64,000 bases of DNA from contig NZ_JAVJSQ010000005.1 of NCBI RefSeq assembly GCF_040219335.1, positions 439,501 through 503,500 on the forward strand. The letters are read 5' to 3'. This document shows positions 7,878 through 15,998 of the stretch, piece after piece. The position numbers and the translations under genes were made by a program. The stretch is from Gimesia sp. GTDB taxonomy: Bacteria; Planctomycetota; Planctomycetia; Planctomycetales; Planctomycetaceae. The notes under the pieces were generated by a model. The model was not told the origin of the DNA and searched no databases. It was given only the letters and a program-made list of their open reading frames with translations. How positions within the stretch are numbered: position 1 is the stretch's first letter; the number at the start of each line of letters is the position of its first letter.

Positions 7878-9230
7878 TTAGCGGGCGCCCAGATTCACCG
7901 GCGAAGAGGAAGACCGGTCAGAATAAAACGAGGATAACTCATTCAGTCTGATTCCGGTGTTTTTTGCAGGGGAGAGCGGACGCAGATCATAGTCCTGTCT
8001 CTGCAGCCGGCCAGCATTCTTAAACTGCGGGTTCGCGCGAATATCCCCCGTTCCCCGGACCGCTGGTTCAGGAACACCGCCGTACCAGAGATTGTGATCG
8101 AACTCGATCTGGTCCACCGGGCCTGCGACGTCTGTCAGTGAGGCACGTCCGGTCTGCTGAAAGATGTTATTGACAATTCGCGACTGCCGATGTCCCGTGT
8201 CGGCATCAATGTGGAGCAGGGGACCGGTCGAACCACAGGCCGTGTTATGGGCAATCAGGGTCTGCTTCAGTCCGCCTCCCCGCTGATAGTTGCCGGAATA
8301 AATGGCATAGTAATTATTCACCAGGATATTGCCGACGATGGTATTATCAGCACTGGGATTTTGATAACCGCCATAATTTTCATTGGCGATCTGGATTCCA
8401 GATGCAGGCTGATTGAACCGATAGAATTCCCGCTTACCGGTAGAATAGACCAGGTTGCGACTGACAATTGTATTTGTCGTGTTATCGAGATAGATATTAA
8501 CAGAAAAATTGTTTGAGACGGTGTTCCCCTCAATGGTCCCTTTATCTGATAGATAAAGACCGATGCCTTCCCCATAGCAGCGTGAAACGGTGTTGTTTCT
8601 GATCGTCACATTCTTCGACAGCCCGGCACCAACGCCGAAACTCCACCGCTGATGTGGTTCTCTTTGATTCGACAGCACACAGTCAGTGACGGTGTTGTCT
8701 TCAAACAGTAGATCATGAACGGGATCATCCAGGCGATTATAACCGGCGTAGATCCCACTGCTTTGACAGTTTTGAATCTGGTTGCCTGAGACCGTGCCAT
8801 GATGAATTCGACTCCCCGGCCCCCAGATTGAGATACCGATTTTCTGTGCGTTCTTGATTGTCAGTCCCTGAATCCGGACATGATGCGCGAGGACATTGAT
8901 CAGACTGGAGTCAGCAGGAGTGCCGCGACCGTCAATCACAGCCGTTTCACCCTGCATCGCACGTACGGTGATCGGGTTCCCCTGAGTCCCGGATGAAATC
9001 AGATTTAAAGGGCGGGACTGCGGGTAATTGCCTGCGCGGAGAATTAGAGAATCCCCCGGTTGGCGGGCGGAGTTCAAACCGCGGGCGATACTGCGAAAAG
9101 GCTGATTCAGCGTGCCGAGGTTCTGATCGTTGCCATTTGGCGCGACATAGTATTCGGCAGCAGTCAGCTTTCCGGCAGACAGCATCAACAGCAGGATCGC
9201 AATCGACGGTAAGCGGGCGAATGAATACAC
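7878..9230 (-). CDS. Secreted right-handed parallel beta-helix protein (pectate-lyase-like fold)
   Basis: A 450-residue protein with a signal peptide (hydrophobic residues about 7-23). The mature protein starts EYYVAPNGNDQNLGTLNQPF, the DUF1565-like opening of many carbohydrate-active beta-helix proteins. Regular coils follow, such as GNQIQNCQSSGIYAG, NVTIRNNTVSRCYGEGIGL and GTIEGNTVSNNFSVNIYLD, i.e. parallel beta-helix repeats with Asn ladders. This fold is found in polysaccharide lyases and epimerases; the catalytic residues cannot be fixed by eye, so the substrate is unknown. It is monocistronic, with 78 bases before the gene at 7799. Confidence 0.85.
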   Translation of the reverse strand: MYSFARLPSIAILLLMLSAGKLTAAEYYVAPNGNDQNLGTLNQPFRSIARGLNSARQPGDSLILRAGNYPQSRPLNLISSGTQGNPITVRAMQGETAVIDGRGTPADSSLINVLAHHVRIQGLTIKNAQKIGISIWGPGSRIHHGTVSGNQIQNCQSSGIYAGYNRLDDPVHDLLFEDNTVTDCVLSNQREPHQRWSFGVGAGLSKNVTIRNNTVSRCYGEGIGLYLSDKGTIEGNTVSNNFSVNIYLDNTTNTIVSRNLVYSTGKREFYRFNQPASGIQIANENYGGYQNPSADNTIVGNILVNNYYAIYSGNYQRGGGLKQTLIAHNTACGSTGPLLHIDADTGHRQSRIVNNIFQQTGRASLTDVAGPVDQIEFDHNLWYGGVPEPAVRGTGDIRANPQFKNAGRLQRQDYDLRPLSPAKNTGIRLNELSSFYSDRSSSSPVNLGAR

Positions 9231-9433
9231 GGCAGAACCTGTTTTGAGAAGGGAGTCAGAGAGGGTGACGGCTTTACTCTCAGATTAGTCTCCCCTTGTC
9301 AGAAATACAAACAAATAATCGATCAACTGTTCCTGAATTGTGCGCCCGGGGTGTTCTGGTATGCTGTATGATAAACGTGTCTGTTAGACTTTTGACCGGG
9401 GCATCGTCATTCCTTGATACGAGAACACTCTCG

Positions 9434-10180
9434 ATGAAAATATTATCTGATCAGCACACCGCTTTTGAACTGGAAGCACACCAGCCGGAGCTGGCGTTTC
9501 TTCCCATCGGGGCAACAGAGCAACACTCACGGCACCTCCCACTTGCCACGGATACGATCCTCGCCGATCAGCTTTCGACAGCCATCCTGGAACAGCTCGA
9601 CTGGCCCGGACATGTCTTCCTACTGCCGACATTGCCTGTCTCTTCCTCCGAGGAAAATACCGGCTATCGCGGGACGATCAGTTTTACCCCGCTGACCATG
9701 CGAAGTATTGTGCGAGATATCTGGGATTCACTTACACGGGTCGGCATTCAGAAGTTAATTGTCTGCCCCTGGCATGGCGGTAATTTTATTCTCAAACCCA
9801 TCATCCGGGAATTGAATTGTGAGAAACAGCAGTGCCACCTGTTTTATCTCAATCCCTGGGAACAGGTGCCCGCTGCTGTATACGATCAGTTCGCACACGG
9901 GTTTGAAGTGCACTGCGGCGATGTGGAAACGTCATTGATGTTGGCACTCTGTCCCGAACATGTGAAAGCGGAGCGGGTCGATAACCCGACGCCCCACTTC
10001 AAGGCACCGTTGCAGGACATGTGGTCGATGAAAACGCTTTCCGGCGGAGAAGGACATACGGGGCATCCGACACAGGCGACTGCAGCTAAGGGGGAGATAT
10101 TCAAACAGGCGGTTATTGAGAACTCGGTGCGTTATCTCCAGGAATTATTAGAACTGTCGCAGCAGTATCCTGAGTATTGA
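9434..10180 (+). CDS. Creatininase-family metal-dependent amidohydrolase
   Basis: I place the start at the ATG at 9434 (MKILSDQH), because the preceding in-frame residues are not typical of the family; this gives 248 residues, the usual length. Metal-binding signatures of the creatininase/formamide-amidohydrolase family are visible: PIGATEQHSRHLPLATD (Glu29, His31, Asp40), PWHGGN in the middle, and HCGDVETSLMLA, where Glu would bind the second metal. Members hydrolyse cyclic or linear amides such as creatinine or formamidopyrimidines, and some act in cofactor biosynthesis. The substrate cannot be told from sequence. It stands alone on the plus strand between a divergent beta-helix gene and the tRNA array. 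Confidence 0.85.
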   Translation: MKILSDQHTAFELEAHQPELAFLPIGATEQHSRHLPLATDTILADQLSTAILEQLDWPGHVFLLPTLPVSSSEENTGYRGTISFTPLTMRSIVRDIWDSLTRVGIQKLIVCPWHGGNFILKPIIRELNCEKQQCHLFYLNPWEQVPAAVYDQFAHGFEVHCGDVETSLMLALCPEHVKAERVDNPTPHFKAPLQDMWSMKTLSGGEGHTGHPTQATAAKGEIFKQAVIENSVRYLQELLELSQQYPEY

Positions 10181-10657
10181 TTGATATCGATCGTCGCCTT
10201 TGTCACATTTCTCCAAAAATCAAAATGATTTCAAAAAGTTCACAATTCGAAGAAATAAATCGCGTTCCTGGCGCATCTGAAAAGATATAGAGATTTCTCA
10301 AAAAACTGCGAACCGTTTTTAGGGAAACGTCTCTTAGTTAACAGTCAGTACAACTGACAGACACGTTGGCATATTTTTAATCACATTCAAAAACGGAAAT
10401 TTACTCCGATGGTTTCTTATCTGTGGACAATCAGTTTCAAAGGCAAACCCGCAGGCAATCTCGAAGCCGGCCTCCCGGCTGAAGATACGCTCGCGCTGAA
10501 TTTACGCTGTTGACATCTGGTTGATCCTCAGGTCTCTGAAATCACCCGGTGTCGTCAGGCAGCGGGTTTTTTTGTGTCTTCACCAAATCCAATGACTAAT
10601 TTACTGCAGTCAGGTGTCGCCCTGTTGGCCTCGCGCTCAGGGTACGCACTTTACTTT
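10181..10657. other. Gene-free leader region of the tRNA array
   Basis: About 480 bases between the amidohydrolase gene and the first tRNA. The first 200 bases are AT-rich with runs of A and no convincing ORF. A TTGACA at 10510-10515 and a hairpin with T-run follow at 10544-10573. The promoter of the tRNA array must lie here or just upstream of 10658, but I could not fix it. Confidence 0.5.
10544..10573 (+). terminator. Possible weak Rho-independent terminator
   Basis: ACCCG (10544-10548) pairs with CGGGT (10563-10567), followed by seven T. The stem is only five pairs with a 14-base loop, so the call is tentative. It could end the amidohydrolase transcript. Confidence 0.35.
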
Positions 10658-10730
10658 GGCCCGTTCAACTTCTGGTGAGGTTACCGGTCTTTCAAGCCGG
10701 GCAGGTCGGGTTCGAATCCCACACGGGTCA
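10658..10730 (+). tRNA. tRNA-Glu (TTC)
   Basis: Acceptor GGCCCGT pairs with ACGGGTC. The anticodon stem CCGGT/GCCGG encloses CTTTCAA, giving anticodon TTC. The T-loop is TTCGAAT, but the two outer T-stem pairs are mismatched. No CCA is encoded. First tRNA of the array. Confidence 0.85.
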
Positions 10731-10804
10731 TTTATCTAATATTGAAGGAGCTTTGATCATGGTGAGTTTAACTCGTTCTAAACGCACGGCCCCCGTTTCT
10801 ATTC

Positions 10805-10876
10805 GGGGTCGTAGTGTAACGGTCGCATTGCTGGCTTTTAACCAGGCAGGTGGGGGTTCGAATCCCTCCGGCCCCA
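10805..10876 (+). tRNA. tRNA-Lys (TTT)
   Basis: Acceptor GGGGTCG pairs with CGGCCCC; the anticodon loop CTTTTAA gives TTT; the T-loop is TTCGAAT with a good stem. The outermost anticodon-stem pair is a G-G mismatch. No CCA is encoded. Confidence 0.9.
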
Positions 10877-10910
10877 TTTTTGAATAAGAATCAATGGTAT
10901 CTCACTAATC

Positions 10911-11246
10911 GTGACAGATCAGACATACCGACGACGAGCAATGAATTTAGCGAGCGCCATTATCCAAAGGGCAAATGCCAGTTGGAGGCCATATGGACGC
11001 TATTGTTTACTGATCAGGGGTGTGCCTCCGATTCCCAAACCGACATCGCTTGAAGGGAAAGGACTGATCCTGTCGGCAATTAAATTTCTCGACAAAACTG
11101 AAGGGACTGAGAAACAGGTAAGTGAGGAACTCATGCATTGTGAAGTGGGTTCGATCCTGATTCAGAATAAGTATCAGAAATATGATCGACGAAAAATCGT
11201 CGTTCTGTTTCTGGATGAAGAAAATTCAAACGCACCGGTCGTCTAA
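10911..11246 (+). CDS. Possible small protein gene inside the tRNA array
   Basis: An open frame of 111 residues (GTG start at 10911; an ATG at 10941 is an alternative) fills the only long gap of the array. The C-terminal half reads like a real protein (KQVSEELMHCEVGS, RRKIVVLFLDEENS) and the codons look coding, but there is no strong ribosome binding site and I recognise no family. The stop codon lies 15 bases inside tRNA-Thr. Small unknown genes between tRNAs are common in phage and mobile tRNA arrays. It could also be a chance frame. Confidence 0.4.
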   Translation: MTDQTYRRRAMNLASAIIQRANASWRPYGRYCLLIRGVPPIPKPTSLEGKGLILSAIKFLDKTEGTEKQVSEELMHCEVGSILIQNKYQKYDRRKIVVLFLDEENSNAPVV

Positions 11247-11304
11247 CCTGGTAAGTCACTGCCTTTGTAACGCGGAGATGTGGGTTCAAATCCCACCTGG
11301 TGCT
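11232..11304 (+). tRNA. tRNA-Thr (TGT)
   Basis: Acceptor GCACCGG pairs with CTGGTGC (one G-T). The anticodon loop TTTGTAA gives TGT. The T-arm GTGGG/CCCAC with TTCAAAT is perfect. The anticodon stem has a C-C mismatch next to the loop. No CCA is encoded. Confidence 0.8.
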
Positions 11305-11345
11305 CTGAGAACGGAAATCACAGAAGCATAAATAACAGCAAACAC

Positions 11346-11416
11346 GCGCCCATGATGTAACGGTAGCCTACTGTCTTGCCATGGCGGAAGTGCGGGTTCG
11401 ATCCCCGCTGGGTGCT
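11346..11416 (+). tRNA. tRNA-Gly (GCC)
   Basis: Acceptor GCGCCCA pairs with TGGGTGC; the anticodon loop TTGCCAT gives GCC; T-arm GCGGG/CCCGC. The anticodon stem uses two or three G-T pairs. No CCA is encoded. Confidence 0.85.
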
Positions 11417-11425
11417 CTTTTTAAA

Positions 11426-11501
11426 CAGGGTGTGGGGAAGTCTGGTCTAACCCGCGTGCCTTGGAAGCACGAGATCGCTGGTTCAAATCCAGCCACCCTG
11501 A
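11426..11501 (+). tRNA. tRNA-Pro (TGG)
   Basis: Acceptor CAGGGTG pairs fully with CACCCTG; the anticodon stem CGTGC/GCACG encloses CTTGGAA, anticodon TGG; the T-arm is perfect. It starts only ten bases after tRNA-Gly. No CCA is encoded. Confidence 0.9.
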
Positions 11502-11538
11502 CTTCTTATAAAGAGGATGAGGAAAGAAAAATAATAAT

Positions 11539-11611
11539 GCGGTGGTACTCGTGCTGGTACGGGTGGGCGGCTGTTAACCGTCTTGACGCAGGTTCGATTC
11601 CTGCCACCGCA
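11539..11611 (+). tRNA. tRNA-Asn (GTT)
   Basis: Acceptor GCGGTGG pairs fully with CCACCGC; the anticodon stem GGCGG/CCGTC encloses CTGTTAA, anticodon GTT; T-loop TTCGATT. No CCA is encoded. Confidence 0.9.
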
Positions 11612-11648
11612 GCTTGAGTGGAAGGCATCGTCTTCTTTCTCAAAACAG

Positions 11649-11719
11649 ACGCCTCTGGTGTAACGGCAGCATGACCGGTTCCAACCCGGTCGATCGGGGT
11701 TCAAATCCCTGGGGGCGTG
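11649..11719 (+). tRNA. tRNA-Trp (CCA anticodon)
   Basis: Acceptor ACGCCTC pairs with GGGGCGT; the anticodon stem ACCGG/CCGGT encloses TTCCAAC, anticodon CCA; discriminator base G, as usual for bacterial tRNA-Trp. No 3' CCA is encoded. Confidence 0.9.
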
Positions 11720-11732
11720 CTTAATCTAATCT

Positions 11733-11806
11733 GGCTCGGTAGGCAACTGGCAGACCACTTTGGCTTAGAACCAGAGATGCTGTGGGTTCGAATCCCACCC
11801 GAGCTA
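11733..11806 (+). tRNA. tRNA-Leu-like (TAG anticodon) with short variable loop
   Basis: Acceptor GGCTCGG pairs with CCGAGCT, with G1-T72 as the first pair. The anticodon stem TTTGG/CCAGA encloses CTTAGAA, anticodon TAG, which reads CUA/CUG leucine codons. The T-arm is perfect. The variable loop has only about six bases, whereas bacterial tRNA-Leu normally has a long class II arm, so the charging identity is doubtful. Confidence 0.75.
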
Positions 11807-11820
11807 CTGAAATTCATTAT

Positions 11821-11895
11821 GTCCTCGCGGAGCAGTCCGGAGTGCTCACCTGGTTGTCAACCAGGAGATCGTGGGTTCAAATCCCATCGGGGACG
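11821..11895 (+). tRNA. tRNA-Asp (GTC)
   Basis: Acceptor GTCCTCG pairs with CGGGGAC; the anticodon stem CCTGG/CCAGG encloses TTGTCAA, anticodon GTC; discriminator G, as expected for tRNA-Asp. No CCA is encoded. Confidence 0.9.
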
Positions 11896-11905
11896 CTTAA
11901 GTCAA

Positions 11906-11983
11906 GGCACGGTATGCAAACTGGTAAAGCAACGAAACTTAAAATTTCGTGATTGTCTGCGGGTTCGACTCCCGCCCGTGCTA
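11906..11983 (+). tRNA. tRNA-Leu (TAA) with intermediate variable loop
   Basis: Acceptor GGCACGG pairs with CCGTGCT, again with G1-T72. The anticodon stem CGAAA/TTTCG encloses CTTAAAA, anticodon TAA; the T-arm GCGGG/CCCGC is perfect. The variable region has nine bases, shorter than a normal class II arm. Confidence 0.8.
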
Positions 11984-12000
11984 CTGGATAGAAGACACAC

Positions 12001-12081
12001 GCGTTGGCTGGGCATTGGCGAGCCCAAGTGGCTGTAACCCACCCGCTTCCTGCTGTGGCGGTTCGACTCCGTCCCAACGCA
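12001..12081 (+). tRNA. tRNA-Tyr (GTA)
   Basis: Acceptor GCGTTGG pairs fully with CCAACGC; the anticodon loop CTGTAAC gives GTA; the 14-base variable arm is as expected for bacterial tRNA-Tyr. The outer anticodon-stem pair is A-C. No CCA is encoded. Confidence 0.9.
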
Positions 12082-12097
12082 CTTTTTTAAACCACCC

Positions 12098-12180
12098 GGC
12101 CAGGTGGCGGAACTGGTAGACGCGCGACTCTCAGAAAGTCGTTCCTTCAAGGAGTGCGAGTTCGACTCTCGCTCTGGCCA
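12098..12180 (+). tRNA. tRNA-Leu (CAG)
   Basis: Acceptor GGCCAGG pairs with TCTGGCC; the anticodon stem CGACT/AGTCG encloses CTCAGAA, anticodon CAG. It has a normal class II variable arm (CCTT/AGG hairpin), in contrast to the two other leucine tRNAs of the array. Last tRNA, ending four bases before the stop of the convergent gene at 12184. Confidence 0.95.
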
Positions 12181-12183
12181 CTT

Positions 12184-14712
12184 TTACTTTACTGCTGACA
12201 TTACTTTATCCGAGTCCAGGTAACGATGAGGATCATAAGCCGGCAGGTAATAGATCCAGTCAGCCGCTTCATAGAGAATCACTTCTTTAATCGATTCCTG
12301 CTTGAGTAAATCGTCGATGATCTCTTCCCGTCGACGTGTGGCCTCTGTTTTATCCCGGGCACGCAACGATTCCTGTGCCTCGTAGAAAAAACTCTTCGCT
12401 CCCCGATAGGTCGATCCATGATTGTCGGACTGATCTGCCAGATACGTCTCCAGTTGCAGCCTCGCAGGACCCGAGTCAGGCAACAGTCGAAATCCCAGCA
12501 GGGCCGGTTCCACACGCAAACCATGTAAATCGAGCAGCGCAGTGCCCTCGGTAATGGAAGGAATCTGATTCAGCCCGCTGGTCAGATAGCGGTAGTAGCT
12601 CGCATCATAAGCTTCCCCTTCCGGTTGTTTCAGTCCGGGAAGTGCAGCGGTTACCTGCTGTTCAACGGCAGCCCTGGGAGGAATCACGGCACGGATTCGT
12701 GTTTCCGGAAACGTGTTTTCCAGATCCTGCAACAGGGCACGCAGTCCTTTGGCGACAGTAACGTTCCGGGCGTACCGCCAGACATATTCCGTATCGGGAC
12801 TCTGACAGGTCTCTGTCCATTCTCCGGCTGGCCAGGTGGTAATCTTTTCAACCAGTTTGGGATCATCCGATTTAAGCAATGGTTGCAAAGCATCCAGCTG
12901 CGCTGCTGAGACGGGGGCATAAGCACGATCGAGAGTGAGCCGCCGGAACGATTTGCCTTTCCGCCGATAGTGTCCAGTGGTCTGCACGCCAGACTCACCA
13001 TCGCCTGAAGTCCCGGCCAGATGCGTGTGCGAACGGGTATTGAGCATGATTTCGTCAAAGGCGGGTTGCTGGAGAATCGTCTGCAGTTGCTTGACGAACA
13101 TCGCCCGCGTCGCACTCCGGTTCAGGTCCATGATCTCGGGGAGCCAGTCCGGTCCATAATCGATGACAATTTGATCCTGGCCCAGGGGACGCACCGCAGG
13201 TCCCTTACCCACAATGCGAAAGCTGTTCTCGATCGTCTGGAAGTCAGTGCGGTATCCGCCCGCGGGAGTGATGCCGGCAATGCGGGTCGTCGCGTTTTCC
13301 GGACTGGTTTCCTCCAGTGCCCAGTACGCATTGAAACGACCCACACGGTTGCCTGCTTTCGCATGCGCCGAGATCGGTAACTCTGCCGGTAACTGGACCT
13401 TTCCGGAAAACGGACTTCCCGACTCAATCACCAGGTAGCGGCTGCTCGGCGGTCGCTGAAGGCCGTCGATCTGAATCGCACCATCTTTTAATACGTTTAG
13501 CGTCCAACCCTCAAGCTCCCGCCGTTGCGCTGTCACCCGCTCAGCGATGGTGGCGTAGGTCTGCAATTGGAATTCACCTTTCGCATTCCGCACGAGCACA
13601 AACGAATCGTTCGCGATTGGCGGCGCGTCAGTTGCAAAAATCTTCAAATCGCCTTTCGTCAATTCCTGCGGCTTCGATTCGGGAACACTCTCGAAGGTCA
13701 GACTCACGAATTCAGCTTTGTCCGCATTCCCTGCCGCTTCAAACAGTTTGCGGTAATGCGCGAATGCCGTTGTTTCGGTACTGAAATTGGCGGTCGGTGT
13801 CGCGTAGGGTAGAAAGTTCCAGAGAAACGCGCCCTGCTCATCGAAGGCAGGGATGACCAGATATTTCATGAGTCCCTGCTCAAAGGGCCTGAAGGTCGCG
13901 GTCAGGGAGATCCCGTGGTCCGCAGCGCTCTGGGCATACCAGTTTCCCCACTCGGGATGCAGCCGAAACTGCATGATGAAACCGTGCCATTGATACGCCA
14001 CCCGATGCCCGCGGCGTCCATACATGACCCGGTTCAACGCTTCACTGTTCAGGATGGCCCGCGCCTGTTTCGCATGCAGCTCCCAGTCGGCGGCTCGATA
14101 ATTGTCAGGGTTTTCAATGACAGGGTAAGCACCGAGCCAGACAATCAGCCGAGAGACTCCGTGTGCCTGCAGGCGGCGGAAGTATTGATCAAAGGCACTT
14201 TTATCGACAGGTTTCCACTGATTCGTCTCATTGTCCCAGAAGATGCGAATCAGATCATCTAACTGATCGGACAGATAACTGATGGGGCGGTCGGGCGGAG
14301 CAGGGTAGACCTGAAGCGTCTGTCTCTGCACGATCTTCTCTTGCTGTTTCAGTATGACGGTGAGCTGAAATGAGTCTTCGTCGGCAGTGTTGGCAGAGAT
14401 GATGTGCAGTCTGCCATCCGTGGAGACCGAGATCTTGTAGCCCTCAAAGTCCAACTGGGGACCTTCCGCCAGCAGTTTACCTTTCTGTTCTGCCTTGAGC
14501 AGGATCTGATTGTCCGCGGTCAGCTTACCTGAGATCAGTGGCCAAGTACGCTGGCCGCCGGGCCGGTAACAGAAGGGAGCTTCAGTGTTCCGCTCGGAGA
14601 GCCATACTGCCGATTTTTCCGCTTCTGCATTTGTGGCGGAGGCAATCACAAGAAGCAGGCAGATCAGTTTCAGGACTAATTCAGTAGCGATACGCATTCT
14701 CTGATTCTCCAT
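12184..14712 (-). CDS. Large secreted protein of unknown function
   Basis: An 842-residue protein with a signal peptide (residues about 10-31, ending ATNAEAE). A second ATG at 14697 has the better-spaced GGAG and may be the true start. Residues about 30-140 look beta-rich; from 150 on the pattern is alpha/beta (FDQYFRRLQAHGVSRLIVWLGAYP, LHPEWGNWYAQSAADHGISLTATF, QTILQQPAFDEIMLNTRSH), which recalls a TIM-barrel glycoside-hydrolase-like domain with an inserted beta domain around 340-480. I cannot assign a family or catalytic residues. It starts six bases after the stop of the propeller gene at 14719, so the two are an operon, divergent from a XylR-type regulator. Confidence 0.8.
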   Translation of the reverse strand: MENQRMRIATELVLKLICLLLVIASATNAEAEKSAVWLSERNTEAPFCYRPGGQRTWPLISGKLTADNQILLKAEQKGKLLAEGPQLDFEGYKISVSTDGRLHIISANTADEDSFQLTVILKQQEKIVQRQTLQVYPAPPDRPISYLSDQLDDLIRIFWDNETNQWKPVDKSAFDQYFRRLQAHGVSRLIVWLGAYPVIENPDNYRAADWELHAKQARAILNSEALNRVMYGRRGHRVAYQWHGFIMQFRLHPEWGNWYAQSAADHGISLTATFRPFEQGLMKYLVIPAFDEQGAFLWNFLPYATPTANFSTETTAFAHYRKLFEAAGNADKAEFVSLTFESVPESKPQELTKGDLKIFATDAPPIANDSFVLVRNAKGEFQLQTYATIAERVTAQRRELEGWTLNVLKDGAIQIDGLQRPPSSRYLVIESGSPFSGKVQLPAELPISAHAKAGNRVGRFNAYWALEETSPENATTRIAGITPAGGYRTDFQTIENSFRIVGKGPAVRPLGQDQIVIDYGPDWLPEIMDLNRSATRAMFVKQLQTILQQPAFDEIMLNTRSHTHLAGTSGDGESGVQTTGHYRRKGKSFRRLTLDRAYAPVSAAQLDALQPLLKSDDPKLVEKITTWPAGEWTETCQSPDTEYVWRYARNVTVAKGLRALLQDLENTFPETRIRAVIPPRAAVEQQVTAALPGLKQPEGEAYDASYYRYLTSGLNQIPSITEGTALLDLHGLRVEPALLGFRLLPDSGPARLQLETYLADQSDNHGSTYRGAKSFFYEAQESLRARDKTEATRRREEIIDDLLKQESIKEVILYEAADWIYYLPAYDPHRYLDSDKVMSAVK

Positions 14713-14718
14713 CTCTCG

Positions 14719-15807
14719 TTACTGTGGTCCAGGATCGGTACTGTCTGCTTCTTCAGAGCGTTTGGTAACCGGAATGAATTTCTGTGCGCGTTCGCCATAG
14801 ATGTCTCCAACATAAACGTTGCCTTTCGAATCCTGGGCAATGCAGTGCACGCCCACTGCTTCGCCGGGCTTGAGTTGTGAGACTTTGGGATTATTTTTGT
14901 CCTCGCCGATATCGCCCAGGGGAATCGTCCACAGGCTTTTCACGTGTCCGTCGTTTGCGAGTTTCAGGAAGAGCTGGTCCTTGTACTCCGGGTATTTACC
15001 ATGTCGTTTCCACCAGTGCGGTGATGAACCACAGATCCAGAGATGGTCATCCGCAGTCACCGAAAGTCCCCAGGGCATCAACAAGCCACTCCACTGGTCG
15101 AGGAATTGACCCTCTTGATTGAAAATCTGGATACGGCCGCTGTTACGATCGGCGACATACAGTTTTCCCTGGGAGTCAACGACGATCGCATGAGGTAGAA
15201 TGAATTGCCCTGGTTGGGATCCATACTCTCCCCAGGCTTTGATGAACTTCCCGTTTTTGTCGAGGTGTACGATCCGCCGGTTGCCGTAGCCGTCCGTTAC
15301 GAAAATGTCGCCTGACCTGGTGATGGCCATGTCGGTCGGCATATTGAAGTGCGTTTCATCCTGTCCCTTCTCACCCCGCACACCCAGCGTCATCAGCAGT
15401 TTTCCTTCCGGAGTATATTTCTGCACGATATGCAGGCCGAAGTCGGTGACCCAGATATTTCCTGCATGATCAATTCGCAACTGATGCGGGTTAACAAAAT
15501 TGTCTTTGCCCCAGGTTCGTACAAACTTGCCGTCGGCGGTATAGACCTGCACCGGATCCGGACCTTTCTTGAAGAACCAGATCTGATCCTGATCATCGAC
15601 AGCCAGCCCTGATACCCAGCCTTTTTTGCTGACATGCTGGGGGTAATGCGGCCAGGCGGGATCGACATCATATTCGACAATCACCGGCTCTTTGGCAAAG
15701 CCGGGATTCTGAGCCAACAGTTCAGACTGACTGACAACAGCGAGGCAGAGGGTGAACGTACTCAGAAAAAAGAAGTGCAAACCGGTTCGAGGACGAAGCT
15801 GGAACAT
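14719..15807 (-). CDS. Secreted NHL/peptidyl-amidating-lyase-like beta-propeller protein
   Basis: I place the start at 15807 (MFQLRPRTGLHF), which gives a proper signal peptide ending SELLAQ; the longer frame to 15903 has no such feature. The mature protein carries five or six propeller blades with NHL motifs (VSGLAVDDQDQIWFFKKG, PHQLRIDHAGNIWVTDFG, PTDMAITRSGDIFVTDGYGN, LPHAIVVDSQGKLYVADRNS). The DGYGNRRIVHLDKNG blade and HQLRID/PHAIV histidines resemble the peptidyl-alpha-hydroxyglycine alpha-amidating lyase propeller, a frequent annotation for planctomycete NHL proteins. Enzymatic activity is not established. It is the first gene of a two-gene operon with 12184-14712. Confidence 0.8.
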   Translation of the reverse strand: MFQLRPRTGLHFFFLSTFTLCLAVVSQSELLAQNPGFAKEPVIVEYDVDPAWPHYPQHVSKKGWVSGLAVDDQDQIWFFKKGPDPVQVYTADGKFVRTWGKDNFVNPHQLRIDHAGNIWVTDFGLHIVQKYTPEGKLLMTLGVRGEKGQDETHFNMPTDMAITRSGDIFVTDGYGNRRIVHLDKNGKFIKAWGEYGSQPGQFILPHAIVVDSQGKLYVADRNSGRIQIFNQEGQFLDQWSGLLMPWGLSVTADDHLWICGSSPHWWKRHGKYPEYKDQLFLKLANDGHVKSLWTIPLGDIGEDKNNPKVSQLKPGEAVGVHCIAQDSKGNVYVGDIYGERAQKFIPVTKRSEEADSTDPGPQ

Positions 15808-15998
15808 GGCGAATGAAGGTCCTTTCTCATCAGTTGGAAGCAACGCAGACTCAGTAGTCCTGAAACTGCAGGAGCGAGGAACAGGCATCAAAAAGTCCTG
15901 CACTCCGGTAATTCAAACTAGCCTATGGCACTATCTGATCTCTATGATAAAATGCGCAAAAGTCTTTAGGATATGCGCAGTCAGCAACAGGTGACGAC

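Noticed and set aside
10510-10545. TTGACA as promoter of the tRNA array
   Set aside because: No acceptable -10 element at 16-18 bases, and a hairpin with T-run follows at once.
10759-10887. 42-codon ORF with a good AAGGAG ribosome binding site between tRNA-Glu and tRNA-Lys
   Set aside because: Most of it overlaps the tRNA-Lys gene and the encoded peptide is low in plausible structure; likely chance.
11105-11169. GGTTCGATCC box resembling a tRNA T-arm inside the possible ORF
   Set aside because: No matching acceptor strand or D-arm was found; at most a tRNA relic.
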